Part shown: in pieces, positions 33,036-43,444 of the stretch
Position numbering within the stretch: position 1 is the stretch's first letter
Layout of the letters: every line of letters starts with the position of its first letter
Source: Diplodia intermedia
Taxonomy: Eukaryota; Ascomycota; Dothideomycetes; Botryosphaeriales; Botryosphaeriaceae
Direction of reading: 5' to 3'
NCBI GenBank assembly: GCA_021495925.1
Contig: JAKEKT010000086.1
Location: 62,001 to 126,000 of the forward strand
Length of the DNA stretch: 64,000 bases
Position numbers and translations under genes: made by a program
Notes under the pieces: model-generated
The model's input: the letters and a program-made list of their open reading frames with translations, nothing else
The model's database searches: none
Told to the model about the DNA's origin: nothing

Positions 33036-33898
33036 ATGTCTCAATCCAGGATGAACCCAGACACGCAGATCAACCCGGAGATAGTCGGGGACCAAGTGCT
33101 GAGTACGTTCCTTCCATCCGATACCCCAGTCACCTCTTTCCTGAACTATCTGCTGGGTACCGCAGCGTCAAGAATCTCACTGACACATCATTCGACCACA
33201 GTCCTCGCCCAGCACGCATGGCCAAGGCTAGCTCCTGACTTCGCTATTGACCTGTTCACGTCATACCAGCGCGAATACCCTCATCTCGCCTTCCTTGTCC
33301 AGCGTCAGCCGCTCCAGCAAGTGCAACAAGGACAGCAAGAGGAGGAAGATGTTGACGATGCTTCATCATCGTATGGAACAGTCACGACGGAGGATCTCTC
33401 GTCTGAAGAGAGCTCGTCTCCTAACAGCGGTGACAATGTCATACCTCCTCCACGTTCACTGTCCCCAACCCCCCGAATCCTGTGGTATAGCAGCTCTATG
33501 TATGGACGGACTACTCTGACAGATGCTCTACTGGAGCTTCGAGCGTACTGCGTCCGAATGATGCGTATCCGGGTGTGGATTGACTCGGTCGACGCGGCCA
33601 TGACCAGAGAGGCAAGTGCCACTCCTACCCTGGGTAGAACTATCGAGAGAAGGCTTCTTTGCTAACGACGTATGTGTACTAGGTCCAGGCTACGAATCCG
33701 CCCTTCATGGCCAACGGGCCGAACGTCCCTCAGCAACCTCAGCAATCTCAGCAGCCTCAGCAACCTCAGCAAGAAGAGGCTCACGATAGCAACGCGATGG
33801 AAACAGAGACGGGAAACGGCGCCAAACGCGAGCATGACCAGACTGATGGTGAGAGCAATGGTTCTACTCCACAGATCAAGAAAGAGAAGCTGCAGTAG
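33036..33898 (+). CDS. Three-exon orphan with a GC-AG intron and Gln/Pro tail
   Basis: join(33036..33102, 33202..33611, 33683..33898), 230 aa. Intron 1 (GTACGT, CACTGAC, CCACAG) is phase 1 like its relatives. Intron 2 begins with GC (GAG|GCAAGT), has a TTGCTAAC branch motif and ends TACTAG; it is phase 0 and allows translation into a long QQPQQSQQPQQPQQ exon, so it is a likely GC-AG intron. Protein: ILAQHAWPRLAPDFAIDLF and PHLAFLVQRQP match the W-P and strand blocks of the 32134 paralogue, then an acidic Ser-rich loop, then ILWYSSSMYGRTTLTDALLE. If intron 2 is not spliced the frame ends at 33665. The start may instead be the second ATG at 33051. Confidence 0.55.
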
Positions 33899-34331
33899 AG
33901 AGACTCAGAGACATGTGTTGTGTGTCTTTTCCTACCCGAGATTGTCTGTCAGGAGCATCTACTTGCGCGGGAATCGCCATGGGGGCCGAAGCCTTACATA
34001 GCTTTGCTTTTCATGAGTATCTTCTCATTCATTTGCTTGCTGGGAATTAGCTCAACAAATCAGGGGCGTCGTTTCATAGCACATTTAGCAGCTTGTAGTC
34101 ATGGTCTTTGCAAATGAAAGGAAGGTAGATCAGTCGTTCGACTTACAAATGAGGAAGTCTCCGCCGCATAGCTCTGCCTCTTTTGAGATCTATGGCCTGA
34201 TGTGTCGCATGCACAGCAGCCACGCTGGAGTCACGTGCCTTGTCCTGTCCGCATACCTGCTGCGCAGGTTCATCCTCTGCAGAACATCCTCCTCTACCTC
34301 CAGCGACGACAGCAGCATTTTATCTCAGAAC
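33899..34331. other. Intergenic spacer
   Basis: 3' region of the preceding gene and leader of the next. Nothing else seen. Confidence 0.4.
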
Positions 34332-34925
34332 ATGGCAGACCTTCCGCGCGTATCTTTTTCCTCTCAGCCGGTGCAGTGTTCCATCCGCGTGACGAACCCA
34401 GCGACGAACATCCCATACACCATGGACGAGATGGTGGCATTCATTGACGGCTTCTGCGCGGCCAAGTAAGGCTCCCAATCCTTGTCCGGTGTGACGTGGC
34501 TGACGGCTCTTCTTCCAAGCTCTCATCACTACGTCGAAACCATTCATAGCCGACACAGAATTGAACACCTCCTCATAACCAGCAAAGCGACCGAACTCGA
34601 CGTTTTCTACGCCATGGAAGTGATGACGCAGTGGATCGAGCACTGGGGTACGTTGCCCATGAGGAATGGCGGCGCCACGATCCTGTTCGTGGTGAGCCTC
34701 AAATTGGTGAAAGACCTGAAGTACTTTGGATACTGCGACATGGCGGATTGGGCCTTCTGCACCGGCTTCGCGCTGTCGGAGCTGCTGTTCAAGCAAAACC
34801 AGCTGGCGCGGCTCTTCGTCAGCTACACCATCGGGCGTTTCGATGGCTGGCGCCGGTGGAGGCGGGCGTGGATGCACTGTTTGGAGTTTTGGAGCGCCGA
34901 CGACGCCGCCGCCGCGGCCGAGTAG
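34332..34925 (+). CDS. Hypothetical two-exon protein
   Basis: join(34332..34465, 34550..34925), 169 aa. Intron GTAAGG...CATAG keeps frame at phase 2. Exon 1 encodes MADLPRVSFSSQPVQCSIRV and TMDEMVAFIDGFCAA; exon 2 encodes HRIEHLLITSKATELDVFYA, then MTQWIEHWGTLPMRNGGATI, LKLVKDLKYFGYCDMADWAF and LARLFVSYTIGRFDGWRRWR, so a compact, aromatic-rich helical protein ending in Ala. No known domain. Size, intron number and place next to the 32134/33036 pair suggest a distant member of the same family, but I cannot align the W-P block. Confidence 0.5.
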
Positions 34926-35187
34926 GGTGTTAGCTGGGCGCAGCCGCGCAAACACCTCCTCCTCCATCCGCTTCACGGACCATCTCGCTTAGTTTCCGTC
35001 ACTCGATGACCAATCTATAACCACCCCTCCTATGCCTGCAATTCTTCTTCCCTCCTCTTGACAACTGCAACCAAATCCAAAAGTGTCGTGCTCGCATGCC
35101 AACCACCCTCGACGCTCTCTGCTACCCAGTCAAGATCCAAAAGCCCCGGTCCACCCTGACACCGGCCAAGCCTGACGACAGTCCACC

Positions 35188-36429
35188 ATGCCGCTAGCCC
35201 ACGACTTCATCCACGGGCACCTGCTGCTGCTGCCCATTGCGGGCCGCATCGTCCCCGACCCAGGCACGGAGCGCGAACGCCTTGCGAACCAGCCCTTCCG
35301 TCAGCCGCCGCCGGGCCTCGCCAACCCAGGCCAACCCTTCATGATGCCGTTGAACCCGGCCATTTCCAACGTCCGTCAGGACCTGAACTACAACCACGAC
35401 GAGATGGCCAAGTTCGTCCTCGACGCGGGCTCAGCGCTGTACGTCGTGCCCCCTCCCCTCCCCTCCCCTCCCCTCTCCGGCTCCCCATCCCCCCAATCCA
35501 CTAAAAAACTCCACAGCTTCACCCGCCACGTCGCCCTCGAGCAGCCCGGCACCTACGAGAACTTCCGCAGCTGGCTCGCGCACCTCCTCCGCAGCGCCGA
35601 CATCGAGCTCCACAGCGTCTTCCTGGGGCTCTCCTACTACGAAGCCATGACGCTCGACAACTTCGCCAGCAACCCCGCGGCTCCGCCCCCGACCCGCACC
35701 GCCAGCCGCATCACAACCATCGACGACACCCGCAACGACTTCGCCCGCCCCTCCAGCACGAACGTCACCACCACGATCAACGGCGTCCCGATCGTCAACG
35801 GGATCCCGATCATCAACGGCGTCCCCATCCCCAGCACCATCCCGTTCCCGTCGTTCCCGCTCCCCGGCTCTGTCCGCACGCCCATGCCGATTCCGCACGC
35901 CAACCCCCAGCCGGCCCCTGCCCCCGCCCAGCCCACCGCGGCCCCGACCGCCCCCGCCGCCGACCCAGGCACCCTCCTCACCGTCGCCCTGATGGCCGCC
36001 GACAAGCTCATCTCGGACAAAGACGGCCACACGACGCGCACATGGGGCAGCTACGCGCACCGCCCTTACCGCTCGCTCGAAGTGCTCGAGCGCGGCTGGC
36101 TCGTCGCCATCAACCACCGCGGCCTCAACGCGCGCTGGGCGACGGCGATGGGGCGCTGGGCGCGGCGGTGGGTGTTGTGGCGGGAAGACGCGCGTGCGGC
36201 GGCGCGGATGGAGGTGTTGGAGCGCGAGATCGAGATGGGGGAGAAGGTGAGGGAGGATGGGGAGAGGGGGGAGAGGATGAGGGTGTTGGAGGGGGAGATT
36301 GAGGAGTTGAGGGCGAGGGAGGAGGGGAGGGTGGGGGAGATGAGGGCGCAGGCTGAGGAGGAGGATGAGGAAGGGGATGAGGGCGATGAGAGCGATGAGG
36401 ATGATGATGATGAGGCCTTGTTTGATTGA
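35188..36429 (+). CDS. Cyclin-like protein (Pho80/Pcl-type fold) with a large insertion
   Basis: join(35188..35438, 35517..36429), 387 aa. Intron GTACGT...CCACAG, phase 2, removes a C-rich stretch. The first cyclin-box half is at about residues 75-130: MAKFVLDAGSALF, FRSWLAHLLRSADIELHSVF and LGLSYYEAM. The second half is at 245-310: LLTVALMAADKLISDKDGHT, TRTWGSYAHRPYRSLEVLER and GWLVAINH. The ALM.A.K.ls D ... W ... lE..wL order is diagnostic of Pcl-type cyclins, which activate a Pho85-like kinase. Between the halves lies about 110 residues of Pro-rich sequence with a triple NGVPIVNGIPIINGVPI motif, which is unusual. The C-terminus is a charged coiled coil with Glu/Asp runs. Partner kinase and target cannot be told from sequence. 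Confidence 0.6.
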   Translation: MPLAHDFIHGHLLLLPIAGRIVPDPGTERERLANQPFRQPPPGLANPGQPFMMPLNPAISNVRQDLNYNHDEMAKFVLDAGSALYVVPPPLPSPPLSGSPSPQSTKKLHSFTRHVALEQPGTYENFRSWLAHLLRSADIELHSVFLGLSYYEAMTLDNFASNPAAPPPTRTASRITTIDDTRNDFARPSSTNVTTTINGVPIVNGIPIINGVPIPSTIPFPSFPLPGSVRTPMPIPHANPQPAPAPAQPTAAPTAPAADPGTLLTVALMAADKLISDKDGHTTRTWGSYAHRPYRSLEVLERGWLVAINHRGLNARWATAMGRWARRWVLWREDARAAARMEVLEREIEMGEKVREDGERGERMRVLEGEIEELRAREEGRVGEMRAQAEEEDEEGDEGDESDEDDDDEALFD

Positions 36430-36549
36430 CTAGCTGGCGGTGTGAGCAGGGCGGTTGGGTGGCTGGGTGGGAGGGCGCTGCGCTCTCCGCCGGACACTGG
36501 GCCGTTGCTGCCGTACTAGCTTGCACTTGGTTGAGACTGACTATTCTGG

Positions 36550-36755
36550 GGACGAACTTTGCAGTGGATGAACGGCTGGCGGTATGGCGTTGTTTTGAAC
36601 TTGTTTGGCATTGGAATTTGGGACGAACTCTGCAGTGGATGAACGGCTGGCGGCGTGGTGTTGTTTTGAACTTGCTGGGCATTGGAACTCAGTACTCATG
36701 GGGACGAACTTTGCAGTGGATGAACGGCTGGCGGTATGTAGTTGTTTTGAAGAAA
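36550..36755. repeat. Tandem repeat, 71-80 bp x 3
   Basis: GACGAAC.. units start at 36551, 36622 and 36702. Each contains GCAGTGGATGAACGGCTGGC and then TTGTTTTGAA; copies 1 and 2 also share the CATTGGAA end. Divergence is low, so amplification was recent. It sits in the 3' region of the cyclin-like gene. Confidence 0.8.
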
Positions 36756-37188
36756 TAAAATTTGAAAAACCTCATAATCCTATCTCATTCCGTGACCATC
36801 AAGCCCGCGACTCTAACTACGCTCGTGAAAAAACTGCTGAAACCGACGTGCCAATCCATGTTGAACCACTTCATCTCCGCCTCGTCGACACGAATATCCT
36901 TCAGCATCATTTCCTTCTTCATCTTCGTCATGGTCGCCCTCTAGGCCACAACCTCCTTGTCCTTCACATCTCCAGCAGCGGTACCAGCAGCATCGGACTT
37001 GATGGGAGCGGGAAGAGCAGCAACAGGAGAATTGACGGCCCTAACCCACCCCTCCACCTCCGCCTTCCTCCTCTCCTCCCCAGCAGCAGCGATCCTGCCC
37101 ATCACCACCTCGCCCCACTCCCGGAGAAAGAAAACACTGGCAGCCCATCACACCGCCCTCCCCCTCTCTCGCGGGGGGGTTCACGGGA

Positions 37189-37421
37189 TAAAAGTTTGTG
37201 CAGAAACAGGCAATGTTCTGACGGGCGATGAAAGTCTCGATTCCAGACACCGCGACTCAGACGCAGTGCCTTGAAGGCCTCCGTGGAGGTTCCCGGAACA
37301 AAAGTGTGTACAGAAATAGGCAATGTTCTGAAGGGCGATGAAAGTCTCGATTCAGAAGACCGCGGTAAAAGTGTGTACAGAAACATGCAATGTTCTGAAG
37401 GGCGATGAAAGTCTCGATTCA
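37189..37421. repeat. Minisatellite, about 55-bp core x 3
   Basis: Cores starting at about 37189, 37299 and 37366 share CAATGTTCTGA and GGGCGATGAAAGTCTCGATT almost unchanged; spacing is 110 and 67 bp. Nearby, a TTTGCTGGTAGCACGAC block is repeated at 37432 and 37512 with an ATTGTGGAGACGGC end, and a CCTTGTCGTTGCGGT block at 37651 and 37700. All are nested in 37.2-37.7 kb. Confidence 0.75.
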
Positions 37422-37739
37422 GGAGAGCCTGATTTGCTGGTAGCACGACGCCAAGATTGTGGAGACGGCGACTTGGGTGCCGCCGTTCGAGGCTTCCGTG
37501 GAGGTCCGGCATTTGCTGGTAGCACGACCGTCGAATCGATTGTGGAGACGGCTGCTCAGGTGCAGTGTGTTGAACGCCGGCGCACCGGCATCAGCATTGT
37601 TGTCATTGATGCTGCTGTTGATGTTGACATAAGTGGAGCCCGCAGGCCCACACCTTGTCGTTGCGGTGCTTCAGCCAAGGGCCCAGCCCGTAGGCCAGAC
37701 CTTGTCGTTGCGGTACTGTTTGAGGCAAGGGCCCAAGTT

Positions 37740-38657
37740 GGCCGGATGGCCTGACCGGGGAATCTCATCGAGCCTTCCGTGGAAGGCCGACATGGCATTG
37801 CCAAGGTCTCTTCGTTCTCCCATCCGAGCAGGTTAGGTAGTATCCGACTGACCTTGGCAAAATGCCCGGCGCGACTGTCCCAGTGCGTGGTGTCGCACTG
37901 TACGCCCTTGAGGTCGCTGGAATGCAAGGTCCTAAACACGTCCCTTGTTCTGGCGGCAATGTTCGAGGAATCTTCGGCGGGCGCGACCTGTGCCATGAGA
38001 GCACAGCTGTCGTGTCCACTGCTGGGCAGGAAGACCCCGATATGCCCAATGGGCGTCACATTCTTGTTCAGCTGGAACCTCGCGACCGCGGGAAAGAAGC
38101 ACGGCGGTTTGGCGGACTGTCGCAGCCCAGGATCGTCACATCCGGGATGTGTGTGATGGCTTCCCTCTGTATGGCAGGAGCGCAGGTGTCGCCGTTGGAC
38201 ATGTCCATGTCTATGTCCTTAGACTTTCCGAAAGACCGGCCAACAGGGCCGAAAGCTGAAGGGGGAGGGTTGTCACCCCCACCTCTCTTCTCCGTTTTCG
38301 ACGGCCACCAAGGCCCGAGACATTGAGCGCCCGGAGGACGCAGCCCAAGTCCCGGGCTGGTCTTCTGCGACCCCCCCCCCCCCAGTGCCGGAGAGCTGTC
38401 GGTGCCGCCAGCACCGGGGAGCGATAGAGCTGGGCTCGACACGGGGCAGCCCGCCGTGGCGAGACGGCGTATCGGGGTCGGATGCGGTCGGATAGGCCAG
38501 GGTGTCGGTGTCGGGAGCGAGCTGATGGGAGGCATGGTCCGCCCCCCAGATCGGGTCATTGCCCAGGAGCTGGGCTCATCTCAGGCGGGATCGAGGGGTA
38601 TCGGGGTCGGAAGCGGTTCGAGCGGAAGGGATCGGAGGCCGCCGAGGCTTCTGTCGG
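37740..38657. other. Intergenic, GC-rich
   Basis: Frames on both strands are long because of GC content, with no domain; a C-homopolymer occurs at about 38371-38383. No gene recognised. Confidence 0.4.
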
Positions 38658-38813
38658 ACTGATTTGATGGGGACCTTTAGAATTCGATCTGGGCGGTTTC
38701 GATAGATGACGAAGTTATGTCCGCTTGAAAGGCCGACTGATTTGATGGGGACCTTTAGAATTCGGTCTGGGCGGCTTCGATAGATGACAAAGTTATGTCC
38801 GCTTGAAACGTCG
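38658..38813. repeat. Tandem duplication, 78 bp x 2
   Basis: Two adjacent 78-bp units (38658-38735 and 38736-38813) differ at only a few positions, all transitions. Because 78 is a multiple of three, a minus-strand frame here carries a 26-residue repeat (SSGHNFVIYRSRPDRILKV and its copy), with two of three differences silent. I did not annotate a gene because the frame has no start or splice evidence. Confidence 0.75.
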
Positions 38814-38867
38814 TCATCGGGCGCGATGCCCAACTTTCCGCCTTCTTGCCCTCCTCGAGACTGTCTT

Positions 38868-40264
38868 TCATCGCCGACAGAAGAGCCCGCCATTCTGCAA
38901 GCTGATAATGCTACCATCCAACAGCTTGCCAAACTTCTTGTCGACGAGGTCGCGCAGCTCGCGGCACGTGCCGCCCACGCTGCAGAGCCCGGCACAGTCG
39001 AGAGAATATATGAGAACAAGACGGCTTCTCGGGGGACGTTGGAGAAGGGCGAGCGCCCGTCGACAGGGGGTTGCGAGACGCGGGCAAGCCAATCGGCGTT
39101 GGATGGGGTGTTCTGGTTTCAAGACAACCGAAAACCAGCATCCGACTTGCGAATTGAGAGTTGTGGTATCGAAGGGTGGACCGAAGCTTCTCTTCTCGGT
39201 CTCAGCGTCGGCAACGGCGCTGAAGCGAGCGCCGCGCCACAGCTCGACCATGCCCGGAGCCTTTCTCAAGAGGCAGCGAACCATGAGCTCGTGCTCATGG
39301 TGGACGCGCATCTCGTTCTCCTCGAACTTGTTCAGGCACTCCTCCACAACGCCGGCGTTGCTGCGACCGGGCACGACAGGCGGGAGTGAGTACAACATGT
39401 TGGTCCCAACGGCAGGGATGCGTGGCTCCAGGCTGTCGTGAGGAGCCCTCGGCCTGAGCTTGTAGTGCGCGCGGGCGCACTCGACGTGGGAGTGGTACAT
39501 CTGCAGGATCCTGCAGACTGTCGGGACGTCGGGCTGCTGTCGTCCATGGACGACAGCAGAGTAGCAGTGGTTCTCGTGCGGAAGCCCATCTTCTTCCATC
39601 ATATCAAGCGGCGATGCTGGCGCATTAACGAGCCAACTGCTCGAATTGGAATTGTGAGCCCGCTGGACCGTAGTCGGCACGGAAAAGAGCGCGGTGTCAA
39701 TTGTCAGACTCTCTTGGGCCGAGGTTGTTCCATCCCTTACGGGCGTGGTGCGGGTAGCAATAGCTGATGGCATTGTCGTACGCCAGGCCTTGCGAGGAGG
39801 AAAGTGGAAATGGACTCTCGCTTTGGGTTTGGGAAGGTCATTGTCCACTGTGGAGGCTACTGAGGAGCGACTATAGGGCCAGTCAGTGTTGTTTCTACAA
39901 GATCTTCGAGAGCGAAATACTCACAAGGCGTCGGCCACGCTGGGGTGGTCGGTTGAGGTGAGCGCTGTGCGCGGTAAAAGTAGCAGAACTCCTGCGCGCG
40001 AACGGCGCTCGTGGGTAAATGCAGCGCCGCTAAAGCAGACTGTCGTGATGAAGGCTGTCAGAGAGTGATCGTCAAGGTTTAGTGGTATGACGTACCTGTG
40101 CGGTCGGCGGTTTTTGAGTGCCATGGGGTGGGCGTCGTCTGTTGGGGGGTTTCCTGACCGCGAGACCACCAAGGAGGCATTCGTCTGCGGCCGAAGGGCA
40201 AGATAATGAGACAGTCAGGAGGAAGCTCGCGGAGCACAGTCACTCTGAGCAAGGAGGATGGCAT
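38868..40264 (-). CDS. Hypothetical three-exon protein
   Basis: complement(38868..39870, 39925..40054, 40096..40264), 433 aa. Introns: GTACGT...CTGACAG (phase 1) and GTGAGT...ACTGGCCCTATAG (phase 2); both join separate open frames without a shift. Start at 40264 (MPSSLLRVTV) or the in-frame MPPWWSRGQ. The protein has ITTVCFSGAAFTHERRSRAG, then a Ser/Thr-rich region, CRILQMYHSHVECARAHYKL, ECLNKFEENEMRVHHEHELM and, near the end, LRDLVDKKFGKLLDGSIISL. The His/Glu-rich helix and Cys residues could bind metal, but I recognise no domain. Confidence in the exon structure is better than in any function. Confidence 0.5.
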
Positions 40265-40852
40265 AGCGTGGGCTAGAGGTTGAGGAGGATGAGGGGGTTG
40301 ATCACAGCAGGAGGAAGAGGGCGAAAATTTGCGGGCAAGGAAAAAAACCAGTTAGGCAGCCGCGCAAACGCACAAGCGCGCCTTCCTCCTCACGGATATC
40401 TAAAAGGTTCTACACGATTCGAAACCAGCGCGGCTAGGGGCCAGGCCATCCACGAATGGGCAGTGGCGGATCCGCGGCTAAGCCCCGTCCGCAGGTGAAG
40501 GAAACGGCCGCTGGACCCCAGCTTCCAGCACGCCACCGACCCTACTCTGAATTCACCCTTACCGCTCAGCTCACCACATAGCACCACCAATTCAGGGAGT
40601 GCGACTCTACCGCAGTCGCTTGCGCCAAATCCTACAGCAGTAACACGAAACCACCCGAGCGCGCAAGCATACTGGTCATTAAGTGGCCATCCGCTCCTTT
40701 GAAACTACGCCGCCTCCGATGAGTCTTTTTTCCTTCAAGTCAACCATAGCTGACAGTCAAATCCCTCTTCGAACAGCCTTACCCTCCTATCGCCCTCCAA
40801 GGGAGCGTATGAGATCCATGCCTGGTACCGTGAAGCGTCCTGAAGCGCTCCC
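40265..40852. other. Intergenic between two minus-strand genes
   Basis: No gene recognised. Upstream region of the gene starting at 40264. Confidence 0.4.
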
Positions 40853-41818
40853 CTACATCTTCATCGCGTCAACGTCCTCGTCAATCATCTTCCACAACTC
40901 AGCAGCGGCCTGGTAGTCCTCCTGCTCCATCAACATCTTCCACAGCTCCATCAACTGGCCGAAGGGCGACCACTTCGTCTTTTTGTACCTCCTCTTCGTC
41001 CTCGTCTCCTGCTTGGGCCTCATGTCCCCCTCAGCAAGGCTCCCAGCCTTACCATCGCGCACATTCACAGCCTCCTCATACCACTCCTCCCAAAGCCCTT
41101 CACACTCCACCTGAACCCCCACAATCTCCTCCCAGATCTCCCTATCCACCCCCATAGTCCCGGCCGCATAGTTCGTCTCCGGCTGCCACGTCTTCCTCAT
41201 CCACGCCTCATGCTCGGAGTGCACCCCATCCATCCTACTCCCCCTACTCCATGCCATGCCACGCCTGCCATCCCCGCGATACTCCCTCCTCATCCCCTCC
41301 GACACATACAGCATATCCTCCCTCACATACCTCTCCACCCAGCCCCTCACAAACCGGTCCGGCGGCGGCGGAATCTCCATCTCCATCGCCCTCTTCGCCA
41401 TCGTCTCCATCCTCTTATTCTCCAACCTTCTAGCCTTGAAGGCACCCGCCATCTTCACGATCTTCGCGCCATTCTTGTTCGTGGTGTTGGGCTTCTTGCT
41501 CTCGCGGCGGCGGTGCTTCTCCATGTTCTCGTTTTGGCGCTTCGCCGCCGCGTGGAAGCGGGCGGGCGTGACGGGGCCGGTGATAGGGGGACGACGGGGC
41601 GGCGGGCGGATGGCGGCGGCGGTGGCGTGGGAGGGGAGGGGCCGGCGGCGCTGCATGGCGCGGAGTTGCGTGGCGGAGAATTTTGGCGGGCCCATGGTGA
41701 TGGCGTCGGCGATCTTGTCGCATGTCGTAGGCGGCGGCGGGGGGAGAGGCTCGACGGTTATGCGGCCGACGTAGGCCGTGTTTTCGGCCGTGTTTGCGGT
41801 GTAGGGAGGGCTTTTCAT
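40853..41818 (-). CDS. Hypothetical basic protein, single exon
   Basis: 321 aa from MKSPPYTANTAENTAYVG. Residues 45-135 are Arg/Lys-rich (FSATQLRAMQRRRPLPSH, KRQNENMEKHRRRESKKPN) and likely nuclear. Residues 140-230 contain PPPPDRFVRGWVERYVREDM and WMRKTWQPETNYAAGTMGVD. The C-terminus has KTKWSPFGQLMELWKMLMEQ and YQAAAELWKMIDEDV, two Leu/Trp-rich amphipathic helices that look like a dimer or partner-binding element. No family recognised. The reverse strand is also open for 253 codons, an effect of GC bias. Confidence 0.55.
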   Translation of the reverse strand: MKSPPYTANTAENTAYVGRITVEPLPPPPPTTCDKIADAITMGPPKFSATQLRAMQRRRPLPSHATAAAIRPPPRRPPITGPVTPARFHAAAKRQNENMEKHRRRESKKPNTTNKNGAKIVKMAGAFKARRLENKRMETMAKRAMEMEIPPPPDRFVRGWVERYVREDMLYVSEGMRREYRGDGRRGMAWSRGSRMDGVHSEHEAWMRKTWQPETNYAAGTMGVDREIWEEIVGVQVECEGLWEEWYEEAVNVRDGKAGSLAEGDMRPKQETRTKRRYKKTKWSPFGQLMELWKMLMEQEDYQAAAELWKMIDEDVDAMKM

Positions 41819-43444
41819 GGTCTTGTTGTGGCCTCCGCTGGGGCCGGTCGTGGTGGTGTTCGGGGGTTTGAAGTTTCTTTGGGGCGAGGTGTTGATATTT
41901 TCTCTTGGCGAGGGCGGCCTTGGTTGCGTCTGTGGACTGGTTTGGCAATACGGGAGATGACTCGCCTTTGAGAGGCTGGGCTGGGCTTATGTCAAGCTGG
42001 CAACACAGTCTGCCTCCTGATTGACTACGCGTTCACCTTGAGCATAGCGGCCAGATTTGTACTACAATTGGGTGGCTTATATGCATTTCTATTGACAAAG
42101 TCCGTATCGCAGATACAGTGTGGTGGCTGTCGGCTCACACTCAATGCTCACGGGTCAGTCAATTAGTAACACTGATAGAATGAGCAGAAGGCCGTAACAC
42201 CAGTCCAGTACTTTAACATATAGCTATCTTAATTTCGTAGAAGGTTTGGCCTTGTTCGGTGCGCAATCTGCCGTTTAATGTCACGCGTTAGACGTAAACA
42301 TCAATCCGGATACAAACAGGCAAGCCTCCGGCAATTAGATATAAAAGCAGTCTAGTCTATGCAAGACTACTTGACAGCTACCTTCTATCACTCTGCAATC
42401 CACTTAATGATCGCCAACTCATAATAGAGTTTTTAGCAGGTCTCTACCATTCGGGCTCCAGTACGTCATTATCGACATGGTATTCTATGAACAAGAAGAG
42501 CTTCACTAACCACCAAGCTACATAAAACAAAAGTCTCAGTCAGTCGAGCCTTCTAATGTATAGCTATAGCACTATCTACGCATCCCTGGCACATGGCATA
42601 TTAATCTGCCAAAAACTAAGACAGAAGTATATCTTAAAGGCTGCACTGACGCATGCCACAGCCATCCTGGGACTCTTCGCCAGAAAATCTTGGTGAGCAT
42701 CGAGACATCTTAGCAAGCAGAACGGAGCTGACAGCGAAAACCCCTTTTAAGGTCGAGGTCCGTGTGTGGGGACCGTACCACAGGGTCAACATCCAGGGCT
42801 GAGTGAATGACTTTCCTGTACGTCGACTCCACTGGACAGTGCTCATCTACATGAGAGCATTTCCCCAACTGGACGAAATATATCCCGTCTTTTGGCCCAA
42901 GTAAGCACCTGGAATCTGGGTGACTGCCAAGTGTGATGGAAGCCATCTCAGGCTTCTTGGGTTGTTGTTAACTCTCATGAACGCGAGAGTGATTTGTCTC
43001 TTAATTCTGGCAAACACCTTCACTCGATTTCTCCGGCCTGTCCCGACCAAGCTGCGCCCACTTTCCCAGAAAACGCCTGGACAACCAACCGGCGCACCGT
43101 GCGCTTCATGTCTACTTCTCTTGAGCGACACTCCCACCGACGACCAAACCTCCTCCTCCACACTCCACTTTCCACACTCCACTCTCCACACCCCACCTGC
43201 ACACCGACCAGCTCCGCATAGCAAGCACACCAACCAAGATGTCCGTTCCCAGTCCCCCATCTCCTGCCGCAACCACTGACCCTACCCCCGCACCAGGTCC
43301 ACCACCACCCCCTCCATCGCGACGCGCCGCAACCACCCCATCGCGCCCCTCGCCTCGCTCCCCCACATCCCCCGCCGCGCCCACCGCTTCGACCCCGCGG
43401 GCAACCGCATCCACGACCCGTTCAACCCCTTCGAGCTCAGCAGC
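41819..43444. other. Intergenic, AT-richer block
   Basis: 42000-42640 is AT-rich without frames, possibly a decayed repeat. From 43200 a C-rich leader precedes the RING gene. A frame starting with ATG at 43239 (MSVPSPPSPAATTDPTPAPG) could be a first exon of that gene, but I could not find a convincing intron. Confidence 0.4.

Noticed and set aside
36550..38813. CRISPR array
   Set aside because: Eukaryotic context; units are long, contiguous and irregularly spaced with no constant repeat plus unique spacer pattern.
40400..40500. tRNA-like sequence (GATTCGAAACC)
   Set aside because: No cloverleaf could be folded around the B-box-like stretch on either strand.
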